Positions 10,222 to 23,940 of a DNA stretch of 64,000 nucleotides are shown here, one piece after another. The stretch is from Leucocoprinus leucothites. Lineage: Eukaryota; Basidiomycota; Agaricomycetes; Agaricales; Agaricaceae. The stretch is taken from assembly GCA_013368445.1 (NCBI GenBank), contig JAACJO010000007.1, positions 1,984,001 through 2,048,000 of the forward strand, given 5' to 3'. A model generated the notes under the pieces. It was not told the origin of the DNA. It made no database searches and saw nothing but the letters and a program-made list of their open reading frames with translations. Each line of letters starts with the position of its first letter. The stretch's first letter is position 1. Both the position numbers and the translations under genes were made by a program.

Positions 10222-12532
10222 TCATAGCGATTGTTGAAGAGTAGGATAAGGACAAAGCACCCAAGATTGCTGGAAAATTGGGTTTTTGTGTGGTTGCAGA
10301 AGTAAGGCCCTGTTCTCCCCCGATCCAAGAATGTAAACATCGCCCTTAGCAACTGACTTTCTCAAACGGAATTGCTCATAAATCCCGGATGGAGCTCGAA
10401 TGATTTTGTCGTTGAATTCAATTGGAACCTTCAGAACAGATATCAATCTTCTTAGCATCTGGTGGGGGGCGCGTGCGACACTTACACGCTGTCTGATTTC
10501 TTTAGGGTAGACTATGAGTCCAGTCGACCAGATTCCCCACTGAAGTGCAACACGGGAAAATGAGAACTCGCTGAGGGCCTTGACGATCTTGGGCTCTAAA
10601 GTGGGGCCAGACTGGCAGACGAAGAAAAGGGCTTGTATGAGATTTCGGTACAGTAGGAGCTCTATCTTGTAGCTAGATATGAATGGCCATGTTAGTTCGA
10701 CGGAAACGTTTCCTCCTGTTAAGTATTTTGAATAATTGCAGCAAAGGCTTGCTCTAGGAAGACCGACCTGCTCCAGGAGCATTTAACCTGCCCAGGTACT
10801 CCAACAGCTCCGCGCGTAGGTCACCGATCGCTGCATAAACGCTAAATTTCTCGGACCGCATAGGATCTTGCATAAAGTCCATAAAGGAAGCATGATAGAA
10901 CTTGAGCTCGTGCTCGGGTGTAACGTGCAGAACAGAATGGAGATAGGCACAAGAATTGCGGAATTGTACCTCAGAAAGCTTGAGGATGTTAGAAATGCGT
11001 ATAGCTTTTCCAACACCGTGGTCCAAGGCATTTCCTGACGATTCATGGAGTAGGAGGATTTTCTGGAGAGAAGGAATTATGGCAGAAGGGACATTTTGTA
11101 GGATGAGAGAATAGAAGACATCGAGTGCCGCCAAGGGTCGCTCGGCACTAGCCTTCCCAATAGACTTGGAGGCCAATGCAAGGACAGTTTGCAGCCTATT
11201 GACAGGACCAGCGAGGGAATTGCGATCACCGATAAAGCGAGTAGCCGTAGCGGAGTAAATAAACAACCCATCTGAAAGGTCGACAAGCCCCGCGTACTCG
11301 ACCTCAGAAGGCCACGATGAGGGAAGGCCAAAATGCTGTCTGATCTTGGTCATCTCATGCGCCAAGAACAGCAGGATCTCGTGGTCGGTCTTACGCGACA
11401 CTGGTAGGTTCACGTGGAATGTTAATGAGCACACATTATCCTTCGCGAAGGTCGTCACAATATGGCGTTCGGGTCGACTGGTAAATATCCATCGGAGGGA
11501 CGTCGTTTGATTCTGAACTGAGGCTGTTATAATATCCACGAACGCCGTTTGAGCCTCGACGTCGTCACATTCGTCCAGTCCATCCACAATGATGACTCGT
11601 CCCTCGGCGTAATCCTTTCCCGCGGCTCGCAACTGCCCTAATTCGTCATCCTGAAGCTGCTCTAGTCGCTTCTGCCCATCACTTTGGAGGTCCTCCAGAA
11701 ATTGGATTCTATACATCAATTCATCAAGCACGAGCTTAGCTTCAAGTTCCCTCCTTTCCGAGTCGAACTGCCCTTGTGCTCGGAACTCTGATTCGCTTTG
11801 TTCAGAGCTCTTTGTTTCCGATCTAGCTCATCTCTAAGTTCCTCCAACTCACGCGCTCGTCTCCGAATACCGTCTTGCAGTTCGTCCGTCATTTTTTGAA
11901 CCTCCAACTTCTGAAGTTGTTGCAGAGGCCTGACCAAGAGCTCTTGGAACTGCTCGTGAATAGCCTTTGTGATGAGTGTTGGATCCTTCCGAATTCGAAG
12001 GTCGACGATCTCGGCGAAAGGCTCACATTTCGTGGCGATCTGATACGAGAGCGAAGGGAAAAGACGTTTATGGTCCTGTCTCCTATTGGGGCGAGAAAAG
12101 AAAACAGAGGCAGCCAGACATCCTTTCTTGACCAGTATTTCTGCACAAGACTGTGCAACGGCAGACTTCCCGACACCGGCGGGACCATCCATCCAGAGTA
12201 CGCGCTGGGCTGGCCCTTCAGGGTGCCAGCGCCCCAGTCGGTGATTGTGCTGATATAGTCTTGGCGAGTACCATAGTGGCACGAGGGTGGTGGATAGCGG
12301 GCAGAGGAATCGTGGAAAGCATCTGGCATTGATCCTTGGAGAAGTACTTGGATTCCTGTATGAAATATTGTAATCATTATTCAGCGATTCAAACAAGCGA
12401 AATTGCTGTCTAGCCAGTCTCACCCGAACCAGGTCCAACTCCTAATGTCTGACTGACGACATTGGAGTACTCTGTAAGATTGCAGTGGTTCAAGATGAAG
12501 CCGTGAGCATTTCCCAGTATGCCGCTGGTCAT
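10222..12532 (-). CDS. NACHT-domain NLR-like NTPase with coiled-coil insertion
   Basis: STAND NTPase of the mushroom NACHT type, presumed to act in self/non-self or stress recognition. The N terminus is short: NAHGFILN, then GIQVLLQGSMPDAF and HDSSARYPPPSCHYGTR (12340-12260), the linker usual for this family. Walker A is GPAGVGKSA (about 12185), Walker B VIIVDGLDECD (about 11590), and the sensor region RWIFTSRPERH (about 11475). Between Walker A and B lie about 90 charged helical residues (RELEAKLVLDEL, QKRLEQLQDDEL). A 65-nt intron at 11788-11852 joins the two frames there. Further introns lie near 10713-10770 and 10428-10486. No C-terminal repeats are seen. One G appears missing from a G4 run (CCCC at 12232-12235 on the plus strand) just before Walker A, giving a frameshift. 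Confidence 0.85.
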
Positions 12533-12951
12533 GATTGTTTTGGGGAAAAGTGTGAATATCGAGTGCGGCCTCGAGGCTGCATGCTGTTGTGAGGCGCTTA
12601 TCAGGAGTTCTCCAGTCTTTCCTTCTCGGTGTATTGGTTGAAGACTTTAAACTAGCCCGGCCAGCGTGTTGTGGTTATCGGAAAGTCTCCAGGCACAAGG
12701 TCCCTGATACAAGATGCAGACATCAGGGAACCAGGCACCATGGACAGATACGCTTTGACTACGCGCTCCAGTTGAACGTGAGCGCTTGAACCTGGCTCGG
12801 AGGATCGGTCACTGAACGTTTTGGCACCCATCAACTATTATGTAAAATAATATCAAAAATAATATTAACCGAATTTACTACGTTTAGAGTCATAGCAGAT
12901 ATCTTTATGAAAAGACGGGGTACGAAGAGCTTTCCTCATCAACACAGAATA
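12533..12951. other. Intergenic region between the NACHT and Rab genes
   Basis: 5' flank of the NACHT gene and 3' flank of the Rab gene. AT-rich near 12838-12890. No gene or repeat is recognised. Confidence 0.5.
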
Positions 12952-13961
<1,010 letters not shown>

Positions 13962-14423
13962 GCGTAAAATGGGGAATGTGAAGATAATTGCAAGTTAGTC
14001 AAGGCGTTCCGTAGATCCTTTATACTAGCAATAGGAATTACTACATATCACCCGCAGCACAGGTTCGGCTGTCAGGATGCACAGCTGCGGTCGCGAGATA
14101 ATAGTAACAAATTGCGGAGTTTTAGGTAACCGTCCAGTACACATCAAACGATCCTTGTCAAAGCACTTGCTTGTATGTATGTCGTGATTGACATTGCAAT
14201 TCGTGGCTAGGTCACAGTGGGAGGTTTAGAGGATGGATTGGGGGCATAAAATTCATCATCGTATTGTGTTACTACAGTCAAAAACCCTGAAGGAGTGTTC
14301 AATATAAGACAACAAAGATGCAGAGAGAGGTCACAGAGCGATGCAGAACTCAATATGCTTGCCAATTCGAGATGGGTACTACAGAATGTATACAAGATAT
14401 ATGGCGCCGACTGCGGAGACGAC
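13962..14423. other. Intergenic region between the two Rab genes
   Basis: 5' flank of the Rab gene and 3' flank of SEC4. No gene or repeat is seen. Confidence 0.5.
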
Positions 14424-15328
<905 letters not shown>

Positions 15329-15421
15329 GTTGTGGTGTGAGGACAAGCAAGAAATGAATTGCAGTTTAAGGCTCAGTCGGCACGTGGCCACATGTCATGA
15401 CACTATTAACATCACTGTCTA

Positions 15422-17527
15422 CTACGCCCGTGTTACCTGAGCCTTACTTCGCTGTCTATGTAACAAATACACCATCGCTCCAAACGATATCGTCCCAAAC
15501 AGCCCAGACACTCCTGAAAACACGACTGGTTTCCACCACACAAAGTTTTCCGTCAGTAGTGCGCCCTGCACTGGGGGACCTAATTATACCAATTATGGAT
15601 CTGTGAGTCTGATCTAATTAACGTGGATACGTACCGACTAATGCGCCGACCCCTGTGTATAAGAGTCAGAAATGAAGTCTTTATACCAAACGTAGCATAC
15701 ATACCGCAGGCCATAAAAGCAAGTCCCATCCGCAGCCTGCCATGAATTGTGAGCATGTGCAAGATGTCAAATCTTCCAAAGCATTTACCCTAATTCGCTG
15801 ATATCGTCCGTTAGGTACGCAATAAGCGGCGCCATGAGCGCTATGACTACGATGGCGATTAGACGTTAGATGTAAAATCGAGCTAACATGATGGAATACA
15901 TACATGCTCCAGCGCTGAGACCAAAAAGGACTCCAAAGACGGCAAAACCTGCAACCGTTTTGACTCCAATTAGGGCAAACATCAGAACGGCACAGATTCC
16001 GGTCCAGAGCACAATCATCCAGGTGACAGGCATATACTTGACGATTAGTCCGACGGAAATCCGACCAATACAACTTGAGACGTTAATAATGACCAGCTGC
16101 AGCAAAGCTTAATTAATAGCCCACAAAACTGTCTGATGTTAAGCTTACCGCATAAAACGCAAAGTTTACGCTCAAGCCATGTTCGATCGCATCGAGTTGG
16201 ATGTAAAACAGAGGGAAGTACATGCCGATGGGGAAGACCATGAGGCTGGTTAAATTGTGAGTGAGACGGTAGACCCAAAGACAACGGTTTCTGCAACTCA
16301 CCCGAAGCCAGCAGCTATGTATGGAGGATCTCTCAAGTACCTCCTCACGCTCTTCCAAAAGTCAGGCAACTTCGCAGGCGGTGGTAGTCGAGGGTGCATA
16401 AGAAGACAGGCAATAATTAAAATGCCAGTGACTGTCCCTGCGCTCACTTGAACAGCCTTTCGATAACCAAGTTTTACAAAGAGGTTATTCAGCATGATTG
16501 GATGCACGACAGCGCCGAGAGACGACCCAGATGCAACAATGGCCATCGCTAGTGCTCTCCTGCGATGGAAATAATGCGATACCACTGCCAGGCTGGGTAC
16601 ATACATGAGACCAGCCCCAATCCCAAGCCCCACACCTTGGGCAAGGAAGTTCTGGTAAATTTTGAGAAAAAGCGGACGCCCAGGCGATGTCAACACGCAC
16701 CTGATAGATTTGATCGGGATGTGCGAGAGACAAAGTGAAGAGAGAAAGAATGATTAAGGCGGCCCCGCCGTATACCATATGATAACTCCTAGGATGAGAT
16801 TCATGTCATCTTGTGCAGACCTTGCTCACTCACAAGTATCCCTTATCGTACATCCTCCCTGTGAACATTCCACCTGCAATAACAAGAAAACCGTTCACAC
16901 TGCCAATCCATCTGAGGTACGCTCGTCGGTTTTTTGGGAGGCGGGATCCTAACAAAACTACAACTCACGATATAGTCGAGGGAGTCTGAGATGTAATGTA
17001 TGTTCTGGTGTAATAGTCTAGAGGACGGAGGCATATCAGCAATGCACTAATCACGCCCTATATCATCGGGAACCCTACCTTGGTAAACGCCAAAAGATGT
17101 CGTGTACCTTGAAAAACGAATACAGTTAGACTCAGGGACAGATCGTTCACATATCATTGATGAAGTCACCCAAAGCCACAAATTTGGACCAAAAATCTGT
17201 CAGCCAATGTGAGCTAAATTAGCTGCCTGAAGCACGACATGAGCATGCTTACGATCCGAACACAACACTCCACGCTTTCCAGCCGCCCTCCGGAAAATCA
17301 GGCATGGGAGGTTTGGCTGGAGGCTCAATATCCAGTGGCTCCAGTTTCGTGAAAGGGTCATTTGGTGCCTGAAGTTTCGCGAAAGAGTCATTTGGTGCCC
17401 CCAGTTTCGTGAAAGATTCGTTCGGTTTGACATGATCTCCAGCTTCTGTCAGTCGACTTTCATTGCTCAACGTAGATGCCTTTAGGTGAAGGACGTTCGC
17501 CTTGACCTTTTCTATCTGGCCTGCCAT
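15422..17527 (-). CDS. MFS transporter, monocarboxylate-permease type
   Basis: Major facilitator of the fungal MCH/monocarboxylate family. The N terminus from MAGQIEKVKANV at 17527 is about 80 cytoplasmic residues long and carries three tandem 10-residue repeats. The family hallmark FPEGGWKAWSVVFG then opens transmembrane segment 1. Further exons give GLGIGAGLMYVPSLAVVSHY, the loop FHRRRALAMAIVASGSSLG (segments 4-5) and SSCIGRISVGLIVKYM in the C-terminal half. The last exon reads GALLTENFVWWKPVVF and ends in HRQRSKAQVTRA with TAG at 15422-15424. About ten introns are present. Substrate cannot be told from sequence; family members move or resemble movers of short carboxylates. Some exon ends are approximate. 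Confidence 0.85.
17341..17430 (-). repeat. Three tandem 30-bp repeats in the MFS N terminus
   Basis: Units 17341-17370, 17371-17400 and 17401-17430 encode KPNESFTKLG, APNDSFAKLQ and APNDPFTKLE. Each unit keeps a Ser/Thr-rich core and lies in the cytoplasmic tail before the first membrane segment. Confidence 0.85.
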
Positions 17528-19414
17528 AGATTGGAGATGGGGAACGGAAGGGTGAGGATTGAACGGGGTCCGTCTCGGAGAGTTGTGCTTTTCTAGTCAT
17601 TTTGGCAGGTCACTATGGTGTACTGTAGTGGCTTCATCCCCGTCTACCAAACCGATGCCGCGTGGGCCGGGAGAAGCAGGTTCCACACACCTCGGTCATT
17701 CCCATCACAGATCAAGGGATGGACAGCGTAACGGGCTGTCAATTCCCCTTGGATAAAAAAAGGCTATTCACCAGACAACAGACTGCCGCTCTATCTTCAT
17801 GACAGAGAATAGGAGTTCGAGTTGGTTCAAGCGGGCAAATTCTGCCCTAGTCGAGCTTATGAAGAGAAAAGGGTTGCCAGAGCTGCGCGCGCGAGAATTC
17901 TGACCCAGCAAGGAAGTTGGCATTCCCTTGAAGTTGCTGAGGGAAAAAAAAACATGAGAAAAGGGCCAATGGAGGAAGATCTCGATCAAGGCAGAGCACG
18001 ATTTTAGTAAGGTGAGATTATAAAATCATCGCAAGGAATTAAGAATCCTAACCGAAGCTCAGGGCCGATCCCCAGTCGGACTTGTCCGAGGCTGTCTGAA
18101 GTGGGGCCTGTTATCTTGGGTTTCATGCACTTCTACCTGCGAGAGACTGACAACCACAAAACACTGATGGGACCGGATCTTTGAAGAGCGCGAGCGCAAT
18201 GTAGATGCTTAATAGGCTCTTCCAGGGTTAGGGTCTCTAGTGTTGTGTGCCGGGCAATTTGGGAACACGGAGACTTTGTGGATACCCTGATGGCAAACCG
18301 TTGGCAATCATTATGAATCAATAATTATTTTTAAAAGAGGAAGTCAGAGTACCCGGTCGAGGGCGCGGTTTTGATATCGGTTAAGAGTTCGGTCAGTGAG
18401 GCTGACTTTCGCCCGATCGACCAAGGATCGAATTTTACTCTGACCACCCTCCAAACAAATCCGGCTCTGTGTCGGTCCTCTTGCCACTCACTCTTGCGGG
18501 GAAGCCCGGAATCCACGTATCTGTATGTATGTCATACTTCCTATTATATTTCTTAGTATTACACTTAAATTACTGGAGGAAATAAACCTATTTCTCCAAC
18601 CTCTGCCGCTGATACTCGTCCCTGGTCATACTGATTCAAAAGGCAATACACTTGAGCCTGAATCAACCCTTCTTTGACTCTGGTGATTTCAACCTCCAAC
18701 TTGACTGAGTCGGTGTTCTTTTCGGTCCGATAAATTCGTATTCAAGCTCTCCATGCCTTACACTCTCGACCTTAGAGTTCTGATTGTAACTGAAGAAATT
18801 AATAAACTGGATTTATGACCAATTTGGCTAGGTAAGTTCCGAACGTCAGTCGAGATCGAAATTTCAGAGCGGCTGTAGCGACTAAAAAGCCGGCACAACG
18901 ATGAAAGTCGATCTACGGTCTTCCCACGGAGTTGAACCCAAAACTGATGTCCTGACCGAACTCTCGACCGGCAGCAAAGCCGACTCTTGCCCAACTACTC
19001 GAACTCCCTATGATTTCAACATATTTTCGTCTCCTTCAAAGCCGTGATTAAAAATGACGACCGGCTCTACCGTGTTGACGACAAAACCCGGTGGCTCTGA
19101 AAAGTAGTGGTTGTCACTCAAGGTTCTGATTTGTTGGACTTCTTGAAACCTCAGTTCGAATCTGGGCAGGACCTGATCTTGAATAACACTTGTTGCTGGC
19201 TTTTGTCAGAGACCTATGGAATTAGGGTCGTTTCGTCATTTGATCTGGGCTATTGAAGGCTTTTGATTTAAACTTCCTTCAAGCTTCAAGCTCAAGATAA
19301 AGGACTCAGAGGCACATGCGATCAATGTGTTGAGCCACGTGACCAATATATTGATGACGGTAGTGAATGGCCAGCAGACATTGTACACGTTCCATTCCTT
19401 AAAACTTCTCCACT
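17528..19414. other. 1.9-kb gene-free region
   Basis: No conserved gene is recognised on either strand. Short open stretches, for example a plus-strand one near 17812-17910 reading SSWFKRANSALVELMKRKG, have no known relative and soon hit stops. No terminal repeats or target duplications stand out. The right end serves as the GET2 promoter. Confidence 0.5.
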
Positions 19415-20607
19415 ATGTCAAGTGCTGCTGAACGCGCTGAAGCTCGTCGAAAGGCCATTCTTGCAAAACGCGGCGACCGTCTAGCCAAACTTACGACGAC
19501 TGCAAGAGGCGATGAGGGTGTATATTTGAGTGACGGTAAGTTTAACCAGTCCTCTCATCAATGTCCCAATATTCATAGATGCAGATGTTTCGTCGCGTTC
19601 AAAGGTCTTCTTAGGAGAGGAAAGCATAGACATGCCAACACCTCCGCGAGTCTCTGTCTCTCCTTACCCCACACCTACACCCAGCAAATCGGCAGCAACG
19701 TCACCACCTACAGCTCCATCGCCACCCTCTGTGAAACCCGAGACACTCTTCGGTGACGTAGATGACTCTGTATGGTCTCCAGAACTACAAGAACACTTTC
19801 GCAAGGCCCTTCTAAACGCTAATCCAATGCATTCGAATGCCTCCGGTCGTGTACCAAGTGGTGCATCTGCTTCAGGTAGAGGTCACAGCCCAGGGCCTCA
19901 AGTGGGGTCTAATCTAGGGGGTGGGCAAGGCGACATTGACCCACTTGCAGAAATGATGGCGTCTCTTGGTGGTGGTGCTCAAGGTTCACCGGGTTCAGAT
20001 ATGTTCAGCCTTCTGCAACAAATGAGGCAGGGCGCCCAACCAGCAGCAAGTCCAGAGTCCGAAAACCTGAAACGCGACAAGGCAATCAAGGGAATTGTCC
20101 AGTTGGTGTCTGCGTGGCTGTTGTTGGCATATTTTGTATTTTTCCTTGAACCCTCCGCGTATCGAGCTCGTGTAGGCACGTTGGATGTGGGGCGGTGGAC
20201 GCGGTGGGCTATTTTAGGAGAGAACAGAAATATGCTGGAACTGTTACAGACGTTCATCGTCCAGCCTCAACCGGTGCGGCAGACGTTTCTACTTCATTGG
20301 CTAACTCCATTATTGACTCTTGGTTAGGCTTTCTTCTGGGCATTTGCTGCACTGGAAACGGTACTACACTTCGATACTCTTCGGAACATCTTTGTATGTC
20401 GCAATGAGCTGTCATCTTCGGAATTACTCCTTACACCAACATTCACAGTCTTCTAGCCCCGGAAAATCGCATCTAGGTGCCCTAGGTCCAATTTCAAAGG
20501 TCTTGGGTGTCTTCAACGTCATCATGCTTTTCCTCAATGATTTAGGTAGCATCGTATTTGCCTTGGGTTTGGTCGTACTTCTCGCTGGTTACGCCACGCC
20601 TAAGTGA
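19415..20607 (+). CDS. GET2: GET2-like receptor subunit for tail-anchored protein insertion
   Basis: ER membrane protein that with GET1 captures GET3 carrying tail-anchored clients. The first exon gives MSSAAERAEARRKAILAKRG followed by DRLAKL: the positively charged N-terminal helix (RRKAILAKRGDRL) is the Get3-binding motif of Get2/CAML. A Pro/Ser-rich linker with YPTPTPS follows, then ELQEHFRKALLNANP. Three membrane segments end the protein: VQLVSAWLLLAYFVFFLEP, AFFWAFAALETVLHF and VIMLFLNDLGSIVFALGL. Introns lie at about 19535-19583, 20273-20328 and 20394-20450; the end is LLAGYATPK. GET3 lies on the other strand 17 kb to the left. Confidence 0.88.
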
Positions 20608-20719
20608 TTTAGGTCCATCTGTCTCTATTGTGTCAAATAGATATTAGGCTATTAATGTTATTATCCGTAATACACGGTAACTCCACAACATCAGAATGAG
20701 AATGGAGAGTCAGATCAAT

Positions 20720-21393
20720 TCATGTGGCTTCAGCTGTTCCAGGGGAAGCTGGCTCGGGCTTTGGGGGTTTGATAGGGGTGACAGGGGCGCGCGCTTTCTT
20801 TTCCGTCGGGGGGTCTTGAGGACGGTTAACCAAGGGGTTTGGTCCTTCTGGAGCTGTGAAAAGAGGCAGTCCTTCTTCCTGCCGCTTTCTCTTATATTGT
20901 AACCATGGGTCCCCGCCCGCTATGTCCATAAGCTGCTGAAGAATAACAGACGGAGATTTCGACTTCATCGGAATGGTCTGTGTTTCTCCCGACGCTGTTA
21001 ATCTCTTAATGAGCCTAGTTGGAATGCATAAAGGGCTACGACATTGCTCACAGAACGTCAGCTCTATCCTTGGTTTGACCTTTCCAGTCCATACTTTCTC
21101 GGCTTCGATCGTCAACGACGGATTCGCGTACCGAATCCGAGGTAGTGCATTCTTCACAAAATGTCTATCAGAAGAGACAGACCCATTCAGTCATTGCAAT
21201 GGATGCGGATGGCAGTCTTCCCGGCGTACCTTGGTCCACTCCCGCCATCCTTCGCCCTCAACTCAATTTTGAGATTCGTCACGTTCGGAAGCTGAAGTCT
21301 TGGCTGTTGGTTGAGGTGGTCAAGAATTTTCGAGAGTCTCGAGGGTCCGGTTGGTAGAGTTTTCGTATATCTAGGGAGGGCGATCGTAGCCAT
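20720..21393 (-). CDS. Mitochondrial ribosomal protein with L51/S25/CI-B8 domain (Mrp49-like)
   Basis: Starts MATIALPRYTKTLPTG at 21393. After a 65-nt intron (donor GTACGC, acceptor GATAG) the joined sequence GGSGPRHFVKNALPRIRYAN, followed by PSLTIEAEKVW, is the thioredoxin-like L51/S25/CI-B8 core. The exon join is forced because the unspliced frame hits TGA. After the core it reads RIELTFCEQCRSPLC. The length of about 200 residues and a Pro/Lys-rich tail (PPTEKKARAPVTPIKPPKPE) suit the fungal large-subunit protein Mrp49/mL61, but mS25 or a similar member is possible. It is divergent from SWC2. Confidence 0.75.
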
Positions 21394-21586
21394 CGTCAGG
21401 TGCTGACTTGACGCGTATGTAGCGCGTTGTTTGAACTGGGAATTGAGTGACGGGAAATGAGCCCTTGAACGCCGAATGTCAGTTTTCGGAATTCATTGTT
21501 TGGCTATGTTTGAGTTAGTTGGCGTCGGTGTCTAATGTGACCACCCAATCCTTAACACGGCCAGTAAGTACTTGATATCGACCACA
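21394..21586. promoter_or_regulatory. Divergent promoter interval of the ribosomal protein gene and SWC2
   Basis: 193 bp between the two start codons. No TATA box is seen. Confidence 0.5.
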
Positions 21587-23505
21587 ATGGCGGAAACCTT
21601 GGCCACGCGCCGCTCCCGGAGGAGTACGGCTGGAAACCGGTAAGTACTAATGCTTCTCTGTTCTCAGTTCGGGTCGTTTGAACATGTGGCATTTGCTCAC
21701 GCTCAGCCAGTATGGAGGCCGCTCTCGCAGAAATGGCCATAGATGAAACTAACAAGGACTTGGACGACGACAATGAATTTGTAAATGACAAAGGTACCCA
21801 TTTTTGACTTATAAGTAAATTTCTTCAACGCTCATCATTGCCATCAAGACGAGGAGGATGTATTCGAATCCGATTTCGCAAGTACGGATGAAGAAGCAGA
21901 GCGGCAAGACTTGGACGTTGGAGAGAAAGCTATCGACGATGAAGAAAAGTCTGCCCGTAAGGTATGCTACTGCTTCCCGATGTGCTATAGCGTCGATAAC
22001 GATTCACTAGGCTGCACGAGCACGGCTAGAGAAACGAACTGCCGCAGCGCACGCTAAAAATAAGGCTACTTTCAATCCTCAAGCTGTGGCACCTCCCGTA
22101 GTTAAGCCAAAGCCAAAGCCGAAACAGATCACCACATTTGATGTGCCAGAGTCCATCACACCAGATGTTCCTAAACGAGCTGGTCAGAAGAGAAAGAGCC
22201 AGAGGCGACATACTATTCTAAATACCACTGCGACTGACTCTAGGGCGAGAGAAACGGAGGAAAAGAAGGTGCGTTTATGTGCTGGTAGTTTATTCTATGC
22301 TTCTCACCCATACCTCCACACAGGCATCTGCGCCGAAGAAATTCAAACCTACCGTCAAAACCTTTTCGCAAGCTGAATTAATCCGGCGCGCACTTGATAA
22401 CGAGGAGGGTAATATCAAAGAGCATAAGAATTATCTCAAGGAGGAAGAGGAGAAACGGAAGAAGGCTCGGGCTATCAAGATGCCTGTTGTAGAAGGCCCT
22501 CTACTGCGTTGGATAAGCAAAGCTGAGGACGAGAAATTCAAGGTTCAAGTCGAGGTGACGCCGCCGCAACCCCCACCGACTGCCGTTCCGACATACGGAG
22601 GTTATACAGCCGCTCAGTTGAATTCGTACTACACCCAGCTTTACCAGTACTTGGCTTCGCAGTCAGGAACATTACCCACAGCAGCAGCCCAAGCCGGGCC
22701 AAGTTCCCAGCCCGCAGCGGAGCAGACCTCGACCACACACATGGCTACCGTCTCCAGTGTTTCTACTCCAACACCCACTGTGTCTCCACCTACATCAACG
22801 ACAACACCTGCTGCATCGATAATACCTTCTACATCGGCTGCACCTACTACATCAACGGCACCTACCCCATCAGCATCAACACCTGCCACATCAACGACCC
22901 AGCCGGCGACGACTGGGACTTCAGCATCCACTGCAGCATTCTCTACCTTCCGGCTTCCAAATACCACTTCTCCATACCCCTTCACATATTATACCCAACC
23001 ACCCACAAGTACCACTTCGACATCAATCCCTTCTACATTCCAGCCTACCCTTTTCATTCCGACAGCAACCACTACTCCATCTCAGCCACAGCAAAAGCAG
23101 TACGTAGAAGAAGAACGGACAGAAAGAGTTACGAAGAATTATGTTGTTGTTGAGGCTGGCCAACGAGAAGGTATTGCGAAGCCCCCTTGGAAGGACATGA
23201 TGAAAGCTATGTTCGGTGACCACGTCCAGTGGGATGAATTGAAAGTCCTCAGTGGGAAGGGACGACCCCTCGGTGAGTCTTCAATACAGTCCCGAATACT
23301 TGTTAGTCATCTTACTATTACTCGTCTAGGTCGAGTCAAACAGCGATGCCCGGTTACCGGCGAAATTGCTCCATATCTAGATCCACGCACGGGCGTTCCA
23401 TTCGCTGACGTGGAAGCCTACAAAGTACTAACTGAACTTCTCGAGCACGAGTACGTTTGGAGTCCCGAGTTTGGGTGTTACGTTGGTCGAGGTCAAGCAG
23501 GGTAG
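21587..23505 (+). CDS. SWC2: SWR1-complex subunit SWC2/VPS72 (YL1 family)
   Basis: Histone H2A.Z-binding subunit of the SWR1 chromatin remodeller. MAETLATRRSRRSTAGNR opens the YL1 N-terminal domain, followed after introns by the acidic stretch EEDVFESDFASTDEEAE that binds H2A.Z-H2B. Basic segments include KPKPKPKQITTFDVPESI and KRAGQKRKSQRRHT. The C-terminal YL1 domain is CPVTGEIAPYLDPRTGVPFA with YKVLTELLEHEYVWS. Between the two domains sits a Ser/Thr/Pro-rich, low-complexity stretch of about 170 residues (22560-23090). Introns lie near 21640-21710, 21794-21850, 21963-22012, 22269-22323 and 23272-23331. The end is GCYVGRGQAG. Confidence 0.92.
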
Positions 23506-23940
23506 TGCGCTTATGACATTATTCAAGCGGATTTCGTGATTTCGTCAAAGATTTCGAAAGCATAGCAAATGTATGCATTATGTGTGTATTTATACAACAA
23601 CTGGTGTCCTGATTTGAGTCCAAATCCCAGAGACACATTATAGTGCGAAAACGAAGGTGGATATAATACTTGAACGTCGCCAAAAATATCGCTGGCGCGT
23701 TCTAAAGAGTTCCTTTTCCCGATCCCAACAAACAAAAAGACAACGCCATTTGGGGTGTTGTACAATGAAGCTGAAGTGCGAATGCGAATGGTCATGATAA
23801 CAGATGTGAATGAGTGGGTGTGTTGAACAAATAATGATAGCCTGATCGTCAATTTTAGTCAGCGTTGGCTAGGAAAATTGGCGAGGGGAGAAATGCTTAC
23901 CATAATAAAGGCATGCAGTCGTAAGAGGTAGAAATTGCAT
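23506..23940. other. Intergenic region right of SWC2
   Basis: 3' flank of SWC2 and presumed 3' UTR of the pheromone gene. No gene is recognised. Confidence 0.5.

Noticed and set aside
11788..11852. Second frameshift in the NACHT gene
   Set aside because: A 65-nt intron with GTGAGT donor, CTGAAC branch-like site and CAG acceptor explains the frame change without any error.
19080..19180. tRNA-like B box (GTTCGAATC) in the 17.5-19.4 kb gap
   Set aside because: No matching A box at proper spacing and no acceptor or anticodon stems could be drawn. A similar GTTCGAATC inside GET3 shows that the motif occurs by chance here.
17528..19414. Transposon or LTR in the large gap
   Set aside because: No terminal repeats, target-site duplication, or reverse-transcriptase or transposase motifs were found by eye.
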